NCBI RefSeq assembly: GCF_001927285.1 | Contig: NZ_MSIG01000002.1 | Span: forward strand, 434,001-498,000 | Origin: Mongoliimonas terrestris | GTDB taxonomy: Bacteria > Pseudomonadota > Alphaproteobacteria > Rhizobiales > Pleomorphomonadaceae | Direction: 5' to 3' | Length of the DNA: 64,000 nt | Shown: in pieces, positions 56,843 through 64,000 of the stretch | Numbering within the stretch: the first letter of the stretch is position 1 | Layout: every line of letters starts with the position of its first letter | Made by a program: the position numbers and the translations under genes | The notes under the pieces: generated by a model | Database searches by the model: none | Told to the model about the DNA's origin: nothing | Seen by the model: the letters and a program-made list of their open reading frames with translations, nothing else

Positions 56843-58009
56843 ATGGTGCGGATTGCTACCTGGACTTCGTCGATTGCAGGTGCCGCCCTCGTGCTGACGT
56901 CCGCCACCTGGGCGCATGCGGCCACCGAGGCGGAGATCACCGAGGCCCTCACGGCCGTGTTCACGGCCACCGACACGGGGACGACGGTGACGCTCGGAAC
57001 CCCGACCGCGAGCGGAAATTCGCTGGTCTACAAGGGCGTCGAATTCCGCCAGATGGACGGCGGTGCGGTGAACGTGTCGACGGTGGACACGATGACCGTC
57101 ACCGGCGGCGACCTCAACGCGGCCGGCGCCCTCACGGCCGACCAGCTGATGCTGGAGGGCCTGACGTCCACGAGCCCGGACGGCACCACGGTGACGGTGG
57201 GCGAGATCACGGTCGAGGACCTCGACGTGAAGGAAAAGCCGGTGGCCGGAACGCCGCCGGTCGCAACCTACGCCAGCATCGCCGCCGGCGACATGACCGT
57301 CGCCCAGAACGGCAAGACGTCCGTCACCGTGGAGAGCCTGCTCTTCGAGGCCGAGGACTACGTGGGCAATGTGCCGCGCTCGGTGAACCTCACCGTGGAG
57401 TCGATCACCGTCGACCCGGCGGGCATGGACGACGGCGGCGCCGCCGCCGCGCAGCTGAAGGCGTTCGGCTACGAGACGCTGGTCCTGTCGCTGATCGGCA
57501 AGGGCGCCCTCGACGAGGCCACCGGCGACCTCAGCGTGGAGGAGTTCTCCATTTCCGGCGTCGATGCCGGCACCCTGTCGCTGACCGCGACCTTCGGTGG
57601 TTTCACGCCCGAGGTGATCGCCCAGATGAGCCAGCCGGAGCCGCCGCCGACGGTGCTCGACGCGATCACCATCCAGAATGCCGAACTGGTGTTCGAGGAC
57701 GAATCGCTCGCCGGCCGCATCCTCGGCTTCCAGGCGAGCCAGATGGGCACGACGGCGGAGGCGCTTGCGGACCAGCTCGCCTCGGCCCTGCCGCTCATGC
57801 TGACGCCGCTGCAGAACCCGGCCTTCCAGAACACCGTCGCCACCGCGGCCGGGGCCTTCCTCAAGGACCCGCAGAACATCGCCGTGACGGCCGCGCCGGA
57901 GGCTCCGGTCTCGCTCGCCACCGTGATCGGCCTTGCCCAGAGCGCGCCGCAGACGCTGCCGCAAACACTCAACGTGAGTGTAACGGCCAATCAGGACCTT
58001 CCGGAGTAA
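56843..58009 (+). CDS. Exported protein of unknown function, paralogue A of a tandem pair
   Basis: The 388-residue precursor has a signal peptide (1-26, ending ATWAHA). The mature part is acidic and rich in Thr, Val and Ala, looking like regularly spaced beta strands (VNVSTVDTMTVTGGDLN and similar). The last about 100 residues (LPLMLTPLQNP, FLKDPQNIAVTAAPEAPVS, NVSVTAN) align with the end of the next gene. GGGAG lies 7 nt before the ATG. No named family is recognised; similar repeat-rich periplasmic proteins exist in Rhizobiales. Confidence 0.72.
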   Translation: MVRIATWTSSIAGAALVLTSATWAHAATEAEITEALTAVFTATDTGTTVTLGTPTASGNSLVYKGVEFRQMDGGAVNVSTVDTMTVTGGDLNAAGALTADQLMLEGLTSTSPDGTTVTVGEITVEDLDVKEKPVAGTPPVATYASIAAGDMTVAQNGKTSVTVESLLFEAEDYVGNVPRSVNLTVESITVDPAGMDDGGAAAAQLKAFGYETLVLSLIGKGALDEATGDLSVEEFSISGVDAGTLSLTATFGGFTPEVIAQMSQPEPPPTVLDAITIQNAELVFEDESLAGRILGFQASQMGTTAEALADQLASALPLMLTPLQNPAFQNTVATAAGAFLKDPQNIAVTAAPEAPVSLATVIGLAQSAPQTLPQTLNVSVTANQDLPE

Positions 58010-58128
58010 GCTGCCCCGGATCGACACGTGACGGACACCGGCGCGTGCGCGCGCCGGTGTCATCGGGCTTCTCCCGAGCGCAACCGGCCACCGAAGAGCC
58101 GGACCAGAAAAGACGAGGGAGTGAACCG

Positions 58129-60183
58129 ATGGCCGATCGCCGGCACCTTGCGCGGACACCGGGGCTTCTGCTCCTGCTCTTGGCCGGCACCGCCGCGAGC
58201 GGCCCGGCCGCCGCATCCACCGCGCGCGAGGATCTGGTGCGCGCCTGGCTGGACGCGATGGCGTTCGGCGCGCCGGTCAGCATCGGCGCCGTCAGCTTCA
58301 ACCCCGCCGAAACGGCGGTCGAACTGACCGACGTCGCCATCGGCGCGCCGGACGGGCCGGTTCGGCTGAGCTTTCCCTCCCTGGTGATCACCGATCCGCG
58401 CCGGACCGCCGACGGCGACTTCGCCGCCCATGCCATCCGCGTGGAGCGCATCGAGGGCGAGATCACCCTCGATCCGGAGGCCCTGTTCGGCCTGCCCGCC
58501 GCCCCGACCACCGAGGGCGAACCGGTCGCGCCGATGACGATCGGACTCTCGTCCGGCGTGGTGCTCTACGAGCGCGTGGTCACCCCGTTGAAGCCGCCCG
58601 CGCTGGCGCCCGACGCCGACATCCCGACCCGGGTGATCGCCCACGGCCGGTGGTTTCAGGCGATGCGGGCCGACTGGATGGAGGCCAACGACCTCGAGGT
58701 TCTGACCGAGGGTGCCGAGGAGGGCTCCGGCACCACGCACTACGATCTGGTCTACGGCGCCGGGCTGCATGACGGCCGCATCGAGCGGTTCGGCTTCAAC
58801 GGCCTGGAACAGACGACCTTGATCGAAGGCGCGCGCCAGACCACCACCATCGGGGCCTCCTACGGGACGGGCCTCGACAACGGCGCCTTGCTCGATGCCC
58901 TCGACCCGGCGACCTACGTCAACGGCAAGGGGGACGGGGTCTGGCGCACGGTGCTGCAGCAGTATCGCTACACCGACGTGACGGTGGCGGCGGCCGATAC
59001 GACCTTCACGGCCGGCAGCGTGCAGGTGGACGGCGCGCGTGTGCGACAGACCGAACGGCCGCTGCTGGTGATCGCGGCCGACGCGCTGAAGGATCCGGCC
59101 GCCATCGAGGCCGATCCGGTCGCCTTCCTGACCACGCTCTGGCCGAACGTCACCGGCTTCTACGGGCTCGACGGCCTGTCCCTGGAGGGCATGGCGGTGG
59201 AGGCGCCCGGGGTGGAGCGGCTGACGCTTCAGGAGGTCGCCATGAACGGCATGGACAGCGCCGGCATTGGCTCGATCACCGCCCGCGGCTTCGATCTCGC
59301 TCTGGCGCACGACGGCGGCGCGGGCAAGTTCAACCAGGTGACCTTCGGTAACATCGTCTTCGGCGACATGGCGGCCTTCCTGACGCTGGCCGAGGCGGGC
59401 GGTGACGCGGCGGAGGGCGAGGTTCCGCCGGCCGTCGCCATGGAGGCCTTCCGGGCCGGCTCGCCCCGGCTGGACTTTATGGAGATGACCGGCTTTTCCG
59501 CCGATGTGCCGGGCGGAACCGTGTCGATCGACACGCTGGCCGCCACCAACGGGGACTTTCTGCAGTCCATGGCGCGCCGGCTGGACGTGACCCTGACCAA
59601 TCTGGTCTTCCCGGTGGCGCTCCTGTCGGATCCGGAGGTGGTGCAGCCGCTCGAGGCGATGGAGTACGAACAGATTGCGCTCTCCGGCGGTGCCACCGTC
59701 GCGTGGGACACGGACCGCGGTCGTGTGCACGTGGAGGACGTGACCCTGCGGGCCGCCGACATGGGCGTGGTCTCCATGGACGCGGAGCTCTCCGGCCTGC
59801 CGCTCTCCATCCTGGACGATCCGGCCACGCTGGAGACGCGGCTTGACGACGTGGCCCTGGTGAAGGCGGCCGTCACTTTCGGCAACCTCTCCCTGGTGGA
59901 GCGCATCTTCGCCATGAAGGCCAAGGAGGCGAACCAGGATCCGGACACCTTCCGGCAGAACTTCGCGGGCGCGCTGCCGCTGATGCTCTCCATGCTGGGC
60001 GACAAGGCCGTGCAGGATCGGTTCACGGACGTGCTGAAGGACTTCTTCGCGGACCCGAAGTCGATCAGCGCCACGGTGGCGCCGACCGTGCCCCTGCCCT
60101 TCTCGGCCATCGGGTTGATGCAGGCGGATGGGTTCGGACCGCTGGCCGACGCGCTCAATCTGGCGGTGACGGCCAACGAATAG
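58129..60183 (+). CDS. Large exported protein of unknown function, paralogue B of a tandem pair
   Basis: The 684-residue precursor has a signal peptide (about 1-30, LLLLLLAGTAAS core). The mature part consists of long beta-rich stretches separated by helices (pattern similar to AsmA-like or lipid-transfer repeats, but not identified as such). The C-terminus (LPLMLSMLGDKAVQDRF, FADPKSISATVAPTVPLPFS, NLAVTANE) matches gene A. GAGGGAG precedes the ATG. It lies 119 nt after gene A on the same strand. Envelope lipid or polymer handling is only a guess. Confidence 0.72.
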   Translation: MADRRHLARTPGLLLLLLAGTAASGPAAASTAREDLVRAWLDAMAFGAPVSIGAVSFNPAETAVELTDVAIGAPDGPVRLSFPSLVITDPRRTADGDFAAHAIRVERIEGEITLDPEALFGLPAAPTTEGEPVAPMTIGLSSGVVLYERVVTPLKPPALAPDADIPTRVIAHGRWFQAMRADWMEANDLEVLTEGAEEGSGTTHYDLVYGAGLHDGRIERFGFNGLEQTTLIEGARQTTTIGASYGTGLDNGALLDALDPATYVNGKGDGVWRTVLQQYRYTDVTVAAADTTFTAGSVQVDGARVRQTERPLLVIAADALKDPAAIEADPVAFLTTLWPNVTGFYGLDGLSLEGMAVEAPGVERLTLQEVAMNGMDSAGIGSITARGFDLALAHDGGAGKFNQVTFGNIVFGDMAAFLTLAEAGGDAAEGEVPPAVAMEAFRAGSPRLDFMEMTGFSADVPGGTVSIDTLAATNGDFLQSMARRLDVTLTNLVFPVALLSDPEVVQPLEAMEYEQIALSGGATVAWDTDRGRVHVEDVTLRAADMGVVSMDAELSGLPLSILDDPATLETRLDDVALVKAAVTFGNLSLVERIFAMKAKEANQDPDTFRQNFAGALPLMLSMLGDKAVQDRFTDVLKDFFADPKSISATVAPTVPLPFSAIGLMQADGFGPLADALNLAVTANE

Positions 60184-60222
60184 CGTCGGGGGTCGTCAGG
60201 TCGACACGCGCTTGGCACAAGA

Positions 60223-60249
60223 AAAGGGCGGCCCGTCGGACCGCCCTTT
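60223..60249. terminator. Bidirectional terminator between paralogue B and aspS
   Basis: AAAGGGCGG/CCGCCCTTT stem with an inner CC/GG extension. T-rich tails occur on both strands (TTTGCTTTTG on plus, TTTTCTTG on minus), as expected between convergent genes. Confidence 0.8.
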
Positions 60250-60276
60250 GCTTTTGTGGCGCTGCGTGGCCGCCCC

Positions 60277-62061
60277 TCAGGGGTTCGGCAGGTTCAGCCG
60301 GATGTGGAGTTCGCGGAGCTGCTTGTTGGTGGCGTCGGACGGCGCGCCCATCAGGAGATCCTCGGCCCGCTGGTTCATCGGGAAGAGGGTGATCTCGCGC
60401 AGGTTCTGGGCGCCGCAGATCAGCATGATGATGCGGTCGACGCCGGCCGCCATGCCGCCGTGCGGCGGGGCGCCGTACTGGAAGGCCCGGTACATGCCGC
60501 CGAACCGCTCCTCCACGTCCGCCTTGGAAAGGCCGACGAGTTCGAACGCCTTGACCATCAGGTCCGGCGACTGGTTGCGGATCGACCCGGAGGCGATCTC
60601 GTAGCCGTTGCAGACCATGTCGTACTGGTAGGCCTTGATGGTGAGCGGGTCCTGCCCGTTCAGCGCGTCGAGGCCGCCCTGCGGCATGGAGAAGGGGTTG
60701 TGGGCGAAGTCGACGCGCTTCTCCTCCTCGTTCCACTCGTAGAAGGGGAAGTCCACGATCCAGCAGAGCGCGTAGCGCTCCGTATCGACGAGGTTGAGCT
60801 CGGTGCCGACCCGCGTGCGGGCCTCGCCGGCGAACTTGTAGAACTTGGCCGGATCGCCGGCGACGAAGAAGCAGGCGTCGCCCTCGCCGAGGCCGAGTTG
60901 GGCGCGGATCGCCTCGGTGCGCTCCGGGCCGATGTTCTTGGCGAGCGGGCCGGCGCCCTCGAGCGCACCGTTCTCCGTCCGCCAGAAGATGTAGCCTAGG
61001 CCCGGCTGGCCGGCGCTCTGGGCCCAGCTGTTCATGCGGTCGCAGAAGGCGCGGGAGCCGCCGGTCTTGGCCGGGATGGCCCAGACCTCGGTCTTCGGAT
61101 CCGCCTCGATCATGCGGGCGAACACCTTGAAGCCGGATCCGGCGAAGTGTTCGGTGACCGCCTCGATTTCGATCGGGTTGCGCAGATCCGGCTTGTCGGA
61201 GCCGTACTTGCGGATCGCCGTGTCGTAGGGAATGCGCGGGAAGTCCTGCGTCACCGGCTTGCCGGCGGCGAACTCCTCGAAGATGCCGCGGATCACCGGC
61301 TCCATGGTGGACCAGACGTCCTCCTGGGTGACGAAGCTCATCTCCAGGTCGAGCTGGTAGAACTCGCCCGGCAGGCGGTCGGCGCGCGGGTCCTCGTCGC
61401 GAAAGCAGGGGGCGATCTGGAAATAGCGGTCGAAGCCCGCGACCATCAACAGCTGCTTGTACTGCTGCGGCGCCTGGGGGAGCGCGAAGAACTTGCCCGG
61501 ATGGATGCGCGACGGCACCAGGAAGTCGCGCGCGCCCTCCGGCGAGGAGGCGGTGAGGATGGGCGTGGAGTATTCGGCAAAACCCGCGTCCGTCATCCGC
61601 CGGCGCATGGCGGCGATCACCTTGGTGCGGGTGACGATGTTCTTGTGGAGCGTCTCGCGGCGAAGATCCAGGAAGCGGTACTTGAGGCGCACGTCCTCCG
61701 GATAGTCCGGCTCGCCGAAGACGGGCAGCGGCAGTTCCTTGGCCTGGGAGAGAACCTCCAGGTCGCGCACGTAGACTTCCACTTCGCCGGTCGCGAGACT
61801 GGCGTTGACCGTCTCGGGCGAGCGGGCCTTCACTTCGGCATCGACGCGGACGACCCACTCGGAGCGGACCGACTCGGCGAGCGTGAAGGCGGCGCTGTCC
61901 GGGTCGACGACGCACTGGGTCATGCCGTAGTGATCGCGCAGGTCAACGAAGAGCAGGCCGCCGTGGTCGCGCACGCGGTGCACCCAGCCGGACAGCCGCA
62001 CCGTCTCGCCGACGTTGCCGGCGCGCAGTTCGCCGCAGGTGTGGGTGCGATAGCGATGCAT
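60277..62061 (-). CDS. aspS: Aspartyl-tRNA synthetase
   Basis: Class II synthetase charging tRNA-Asp (perhaps also tRNA-Asn). It has 594 residues. An OB-fold anticodon domain is at the N-terminus ([20 protein letters not shown]), motif 2 is [19 protein letters not shown], and motif 3 is [13 protein letters not shown] bacterial GAD insertion lies in between. Whether it is discriminating cannot be settled from the sequence. It is divergent from rnd. Confidence 0.96.
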   Translation of the reverse strand: MHRYRTHTCGELRAGNVGETVRLSGWVHRVRDHGGLLFVDLRDHYGMTQCVVDPDSAAFTLAESVRSEWVVRVDAEVKARSPETVNASLATGEVEVYVRDLEVLSQAKELPLPVFGEPDYPEDVRLKYRFLDLRRETLHKNIVTRTKVIAAMRRRMTDAGFAEYSTPILTASSPEGARDFLVPSRIHPGKFFALPQAPQQYKQLLMVAGFDRYFQIAPCFRDEDPRADRLPGEFYQLDLEMSFVTQEDVWSTMEPVIRGIFEEFAAGKPVTQDFPRIPYDTAIRKYGSDKPDLRNPIEIEAVTEHFAGSGFKVFARMIEADPKTEVWAIPAKTGGSRAFCDRMNSWAQSAGQPGLGYIFWRTENGALEGAGPLAKNIGPERTEAIRAQLGLGEGDACFFVAGDPAKFYKFAGEARTRVGTELNLVDTERYALCWIVDFPFYEWNEEEKRVDFAHNPFSMPQGGLDALNGQDPLTIKAYQYDMVCNGYEIASGSIRNQSPDLMVKAFELVGLSKADVEERFGGMYRAFQYGAPPHGGMAAGVDRIIMLICGAQNLREITLFPMNQRAEDLLMGAPSDATNKQLRELHIRLNLPNP

Positions 62062-62281
62062 GGTTCGGATCCCGTGGAGCTCAGGTCGTGCGCGGTGAGG
62101 GCGCGCCGGATCCGCCGCCGGCGGCGCGGATCTCAGCGGCGGGACATGGACACGGGCGGGCCCGGATTGTCAAGGATGCGCGCCAGCGGACGGCGCCCGA
62201 AGGCCCGACAGGGTGTCGCCGCAGGTCGGCCGCGAATTCGCCTTAAAGCGGAACGGCGGGAGGCGACAGGCCGCACCAATT

Positions 62282-62293
62282 CGTCTATAGACG
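62282..62293. promoter_or_regulatory. 12-bp perfect palindrome CGTCTATAGACG upstream of rnd
   Basis: Perfect inverted repeat 8 nt before the rnd ATG, in the aspS-rnd divergent gap. It could include a -10-like TATAGA or bind a regulator; the function is unknown. Confidence 0.35.
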
Positions 62294-62301
62294 TTTGAGC
62301 C

Positions 62302-63495
62302 ATGACGATGATCACGACCACCGACGCCCTCGCCGCAGCTTGCGACCACCTTTCGAAGTTCGACGCCGTGACGGTCGATACGGAGTTTCTCCGAGAGACG
62401 ACCTTCTGGCCGAAGCTCTGCCTGATCCAGATGGCCAGCCCAGAGCAGGCCTTCGTGGTGGATGCGCTTGCGCCGGACATCAGCCTGTCGCCCTTCTTCG
62501 ACCTGATGCGCAATCAGGCGGTGATGAAGGTCTTCCATGCCGCACGGCAGGACATCGAGATCGTCTGGCACCTGGGTGGTTTCGTGCCGCACCCGGTGTT
62601 CGACACCCAAGTGGCTGCAATGGTTTGCGGATTTGGTGATTCCATCTCCTACGACCAGCTGGTGGCGCGCATCTCCGGCGCCCATATCGACAAGACGCAC
62701 CGCTTCACCGACTGGTCCCGCCGGCCGCTGTCGCAGCACCAGCTCGACTACGCGATCGCTGACGTAACCCACCTCCGGGACGTCTACCGCTTCCTCAAGG
62801 CGAACCTTGAAGAGCAGGACCGGGCGGACTGGGTGCTGGAGGAGATGAAGGTTCTGACGTCCGAAGCGACCTATCGGTCGGAGCCGGACGACGCCTGGCA
62901 GCGCCTGAAGATGCGGGTGAAGAAGCCGCGCGAACTCGTTGTTCTGAAAGAGCTTGCCGCCTGGCGGGAGCGCGAGGCCCAGGGCCGCGACGTGCCGCGC
63001 TCGCGGGTGATCAAGGACGAGACCCTGTTCGAGATCGCCACCCAGGCGCCCACCGATCCGGGCAAGCTGGCCGAACTTCGAACGATTCCAAAGGGTTTCG
63101 AGCGCTCGCGCGCCGGCGAGGAGATCGTCGCCGCCGTCCGCCGGGCGCTGGAGACGCCGAAGGACGCGTGGCCGCGGGTGCCGAAGGGCCGCCAGTCGCC
63201 CGAGGGCACCGGGGCGGCGGTGGACCTCATGAAAGTACTGCTGAAACTGGTCTCCGAGAACGAGGGCGTGGCGGCGAAGATCATCGCCACGGTCGACGAC
63301 CTGGAGGACATCGCCAGCAACGACTCCGCCGACGTGGCGGCGCTAAAGGGTTGGCGGCGTGAGCTTTTCGGCGAACTGGCCCTCAAGGTGAAGCGGGGCG
63401 AGATCGCGCTGACCTTCGACGGGAAGAAGGTGGTGGCGGTGCCGGGTCCCGGCCTTGCCGACAAGGACGGGCAGAGCAAGCAGGCGGCCGAGTAA
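62302..63495 (+). CDS. rnd: Ribonuclease D
   Basis: 3'-5' exoribonuclease acting on tRNA precursors. It has 397 residues. DEDD exonuclease residues are Asp26 and Glu28 (VDTEFL), Asp in HAARQDIEI, and the final Y-x3-D as LDYAIADVTHL. HRDC domains follow (about 215-295 and later). The closing helices are typical of alphaproteobacterial RNase D. The start is fixed by MTMITTTDALAAAC, as no earlier start exists in frame. Confidence 0.95.
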   Translation: MTMITTTDALAAACDHLSKFDAVTVDTEFLRETTFWPKLCLIQMASPEQAFVVDALAPDISLSPFFDLMRNQAVMKVFHAARQDIEIVWHLGGFVPHPVFDTQVAAMVCGFGDSISYDQLVARISGAHIDKTHRFTDWSRRPLSQHQLDYAIADVTHLRDVYRFLKANLEEQDRADWVLEEMKVLTSEATYRSEPDDAWQRLKMRVKKPRELVVLKELAAWREREAQGRDVPRSRVIKDETLFEIATQAPTDPGKLAELRTIPKGFERSRAGEEIVAAVRRALETPKDAWPRVPKGRQSPEGTGAAVDLMKVLLKLVSENEGVAAKIIATVDDLEDIASNDSADVAALKGWRRELFGELALKVKRGEIALTFDGKKVVAVPGPGLADKDGQSKQAAE

Positions 63496-63546
63496 AGGGT
63501 TGGGGCGGAAGGGATTTTGGCTCTCGCCTTGGGGCCTACTGTCCTC

Positions 63547-63655
63547 TGCCGTCATCCCGGCGGAGGCCAGGATCCAACCGACGGGCCCGTGGCTGGACCG
63601 GAGGCGAATGACCCGCAGTCGGTTGGGCCCCGGCGTTCGCCGGGGTGACGATCGA
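63547..63655. repeat. REP/BIME-like palindromic repeat, copy 3
   Basis: The left unit is GCCGTCATCCCGGCGGAGGC continuing CAGGATCCAACCGAC; the right unit is GTCGGTTGGGCCCCGGCGTT continuing CGCCGGGGTGAC. Same layout as copies 1 and 2, 52 nt after rnd. Confidence 0.7.
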
Positions 63656-63708
63656 CGGACCGCACTGCCTACGTAAGCACCTGTAAACGCGAGCTTTTCC
63701 AGCTCCCG

Positions 63709-64000
63709 CTACGCAGCCGGCAGGCTTGTCGCGATGCGGTCGGTGGCGGCCATTTCGGCGCTTTTCTCGGTGGCGAGGGCGTCCTTGAGGCGGCGGGCGA
63801 AGTTGTTGCAGGCGTTCACATAGGCGATGTTGAACAGGGGAAGACCGCAGAGGAAACGGCGGCGGTCGGGACCGAAGACGCCGGAGGCGTCCCACTCGTC
63901 GATCATGTCACCCCATTGATAAATAATTATTTTTTCGATGTCGGTGAGATTCCGGCCGCGGATCTCCGCGCGGGAGTAGGTAAAGGCCTTCGCCTTCAGG
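63709..64000 (-). CDS. Unknown protein, C-terminal 97 residues (N-terminus outside the window)
   Basis: The frame is open from the window edge to a TAG at 63709-63711. It reads LKAKAFTYSRAEIRGRNLTD near the edge and ends ATDRIATSLPAA. An ATG at 63904-63906 exists, but the coding frame continues upstream, so it is probably internal. A run of AT-rich codons (ATA ATT ATT TAT) near 63925 is unlike the rest of the window. No family is recognised; the sequence looks soluble and helical. Confidence 0.55.
   Translation of the reverse strand, partial: LKAKAFTYSRAEIRGRNLTDIEKIIIYQWGDMIDEWDASGVFGPDRRRFLCGLPLFNIAYVNACNNFARRLKDALATEKSAEMAATDRIATSLPAA

Overview
The window is a GC-rich (roughly 68-70 % by eye) chromosomal segment from an alphaproteobacterium, most likely a member of the Hyphomicrobiales (Rhizobiales). 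This rests on the gene order dxr-cdsA-uppS-frr-pyrH-tsf-rpsB, two Omp2-type porins, a BA14K-family protein, a phasin with a TTGTGC/GCACAA palindrome, and ClpS-ClpA. There is no integrase, transposase, plasmid gene or CRISPR array. Nearly everything looks like vertically inherited core genome with small lineage-specific islands.

Layout. 1-5.4 kb (minus): rpsB, tsf, pyrH, frr, uppS, cdsA and the start of dxr, covering translation, UMP kinase, lipid-carrier and isoprenoid supply. 5.7-9.1 kb (minus): a three-gene envelope cluster made of a repeat protein with an OmpA-like end, a 33-residue membrane peptide, and a membrane-anchored helix-hairpin-helix protein. 9.4-12.1 kb: twin porins with a conserved leader. 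12.7-21.7 kb: a dihaem cytochrome c (minus), then alr, radA, cvpA, purF, an SDR, DUF983, a Nudix hydrolase and a GNAT (plus). 21.7-26.2 kb (minus): RNase P RNA, a lytic transglycosylase, an amidase, ribE, ribD, nrdR. 26.4-33.8 kb: a Kef-type antiporter, clpA-clpS, a phasin, and a D,D-carboxypeptidase with a SPOR domain. 33.9-38.8 kb: a membrane DnaJ-like protein and a VWA protein, a small RTX-like protein, RidA and pccB. 39.3-48.2 kb: an amidase-signature enzyme, a PAS/GAF histidine kinase, a PLP decarboxylase, a Ser/Gly-rich exported protein, an aldo/keto reductase and a class III aminotransferase. 48.5-54.9 kb: pncC-nadE (NAD metabolism), a TerC protein, small Cys-containing proteins, BA14K, and a Tat-exported glutathione peroxidase. 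54.9-60.2 kb: a CSS-like EAL phosphodiesterase and two tandem paralogous exported proteins of unknown function. 60.3-64 kb: aspS, RNase D and a truncated unknown gene.

How they fit together. Many genes serve envelope construction: cdsA, uppS, alr, the transglycosylase, the amidase, the carboxypeptidase and the porins. pncC and nadE overlap by 4 nt and form a two-step NAD module. clpS-clpA form the N-end-rule adaptor/unfoldase pair. ribD and ribE are 1 nt apart. The least explained material is the 5.7-9.1 kb envelope operon and the 56.8-60.2 kb tandem pair. I found no clear defence, secretion or mobile system. Coordinates of CDSs include the stop codon.
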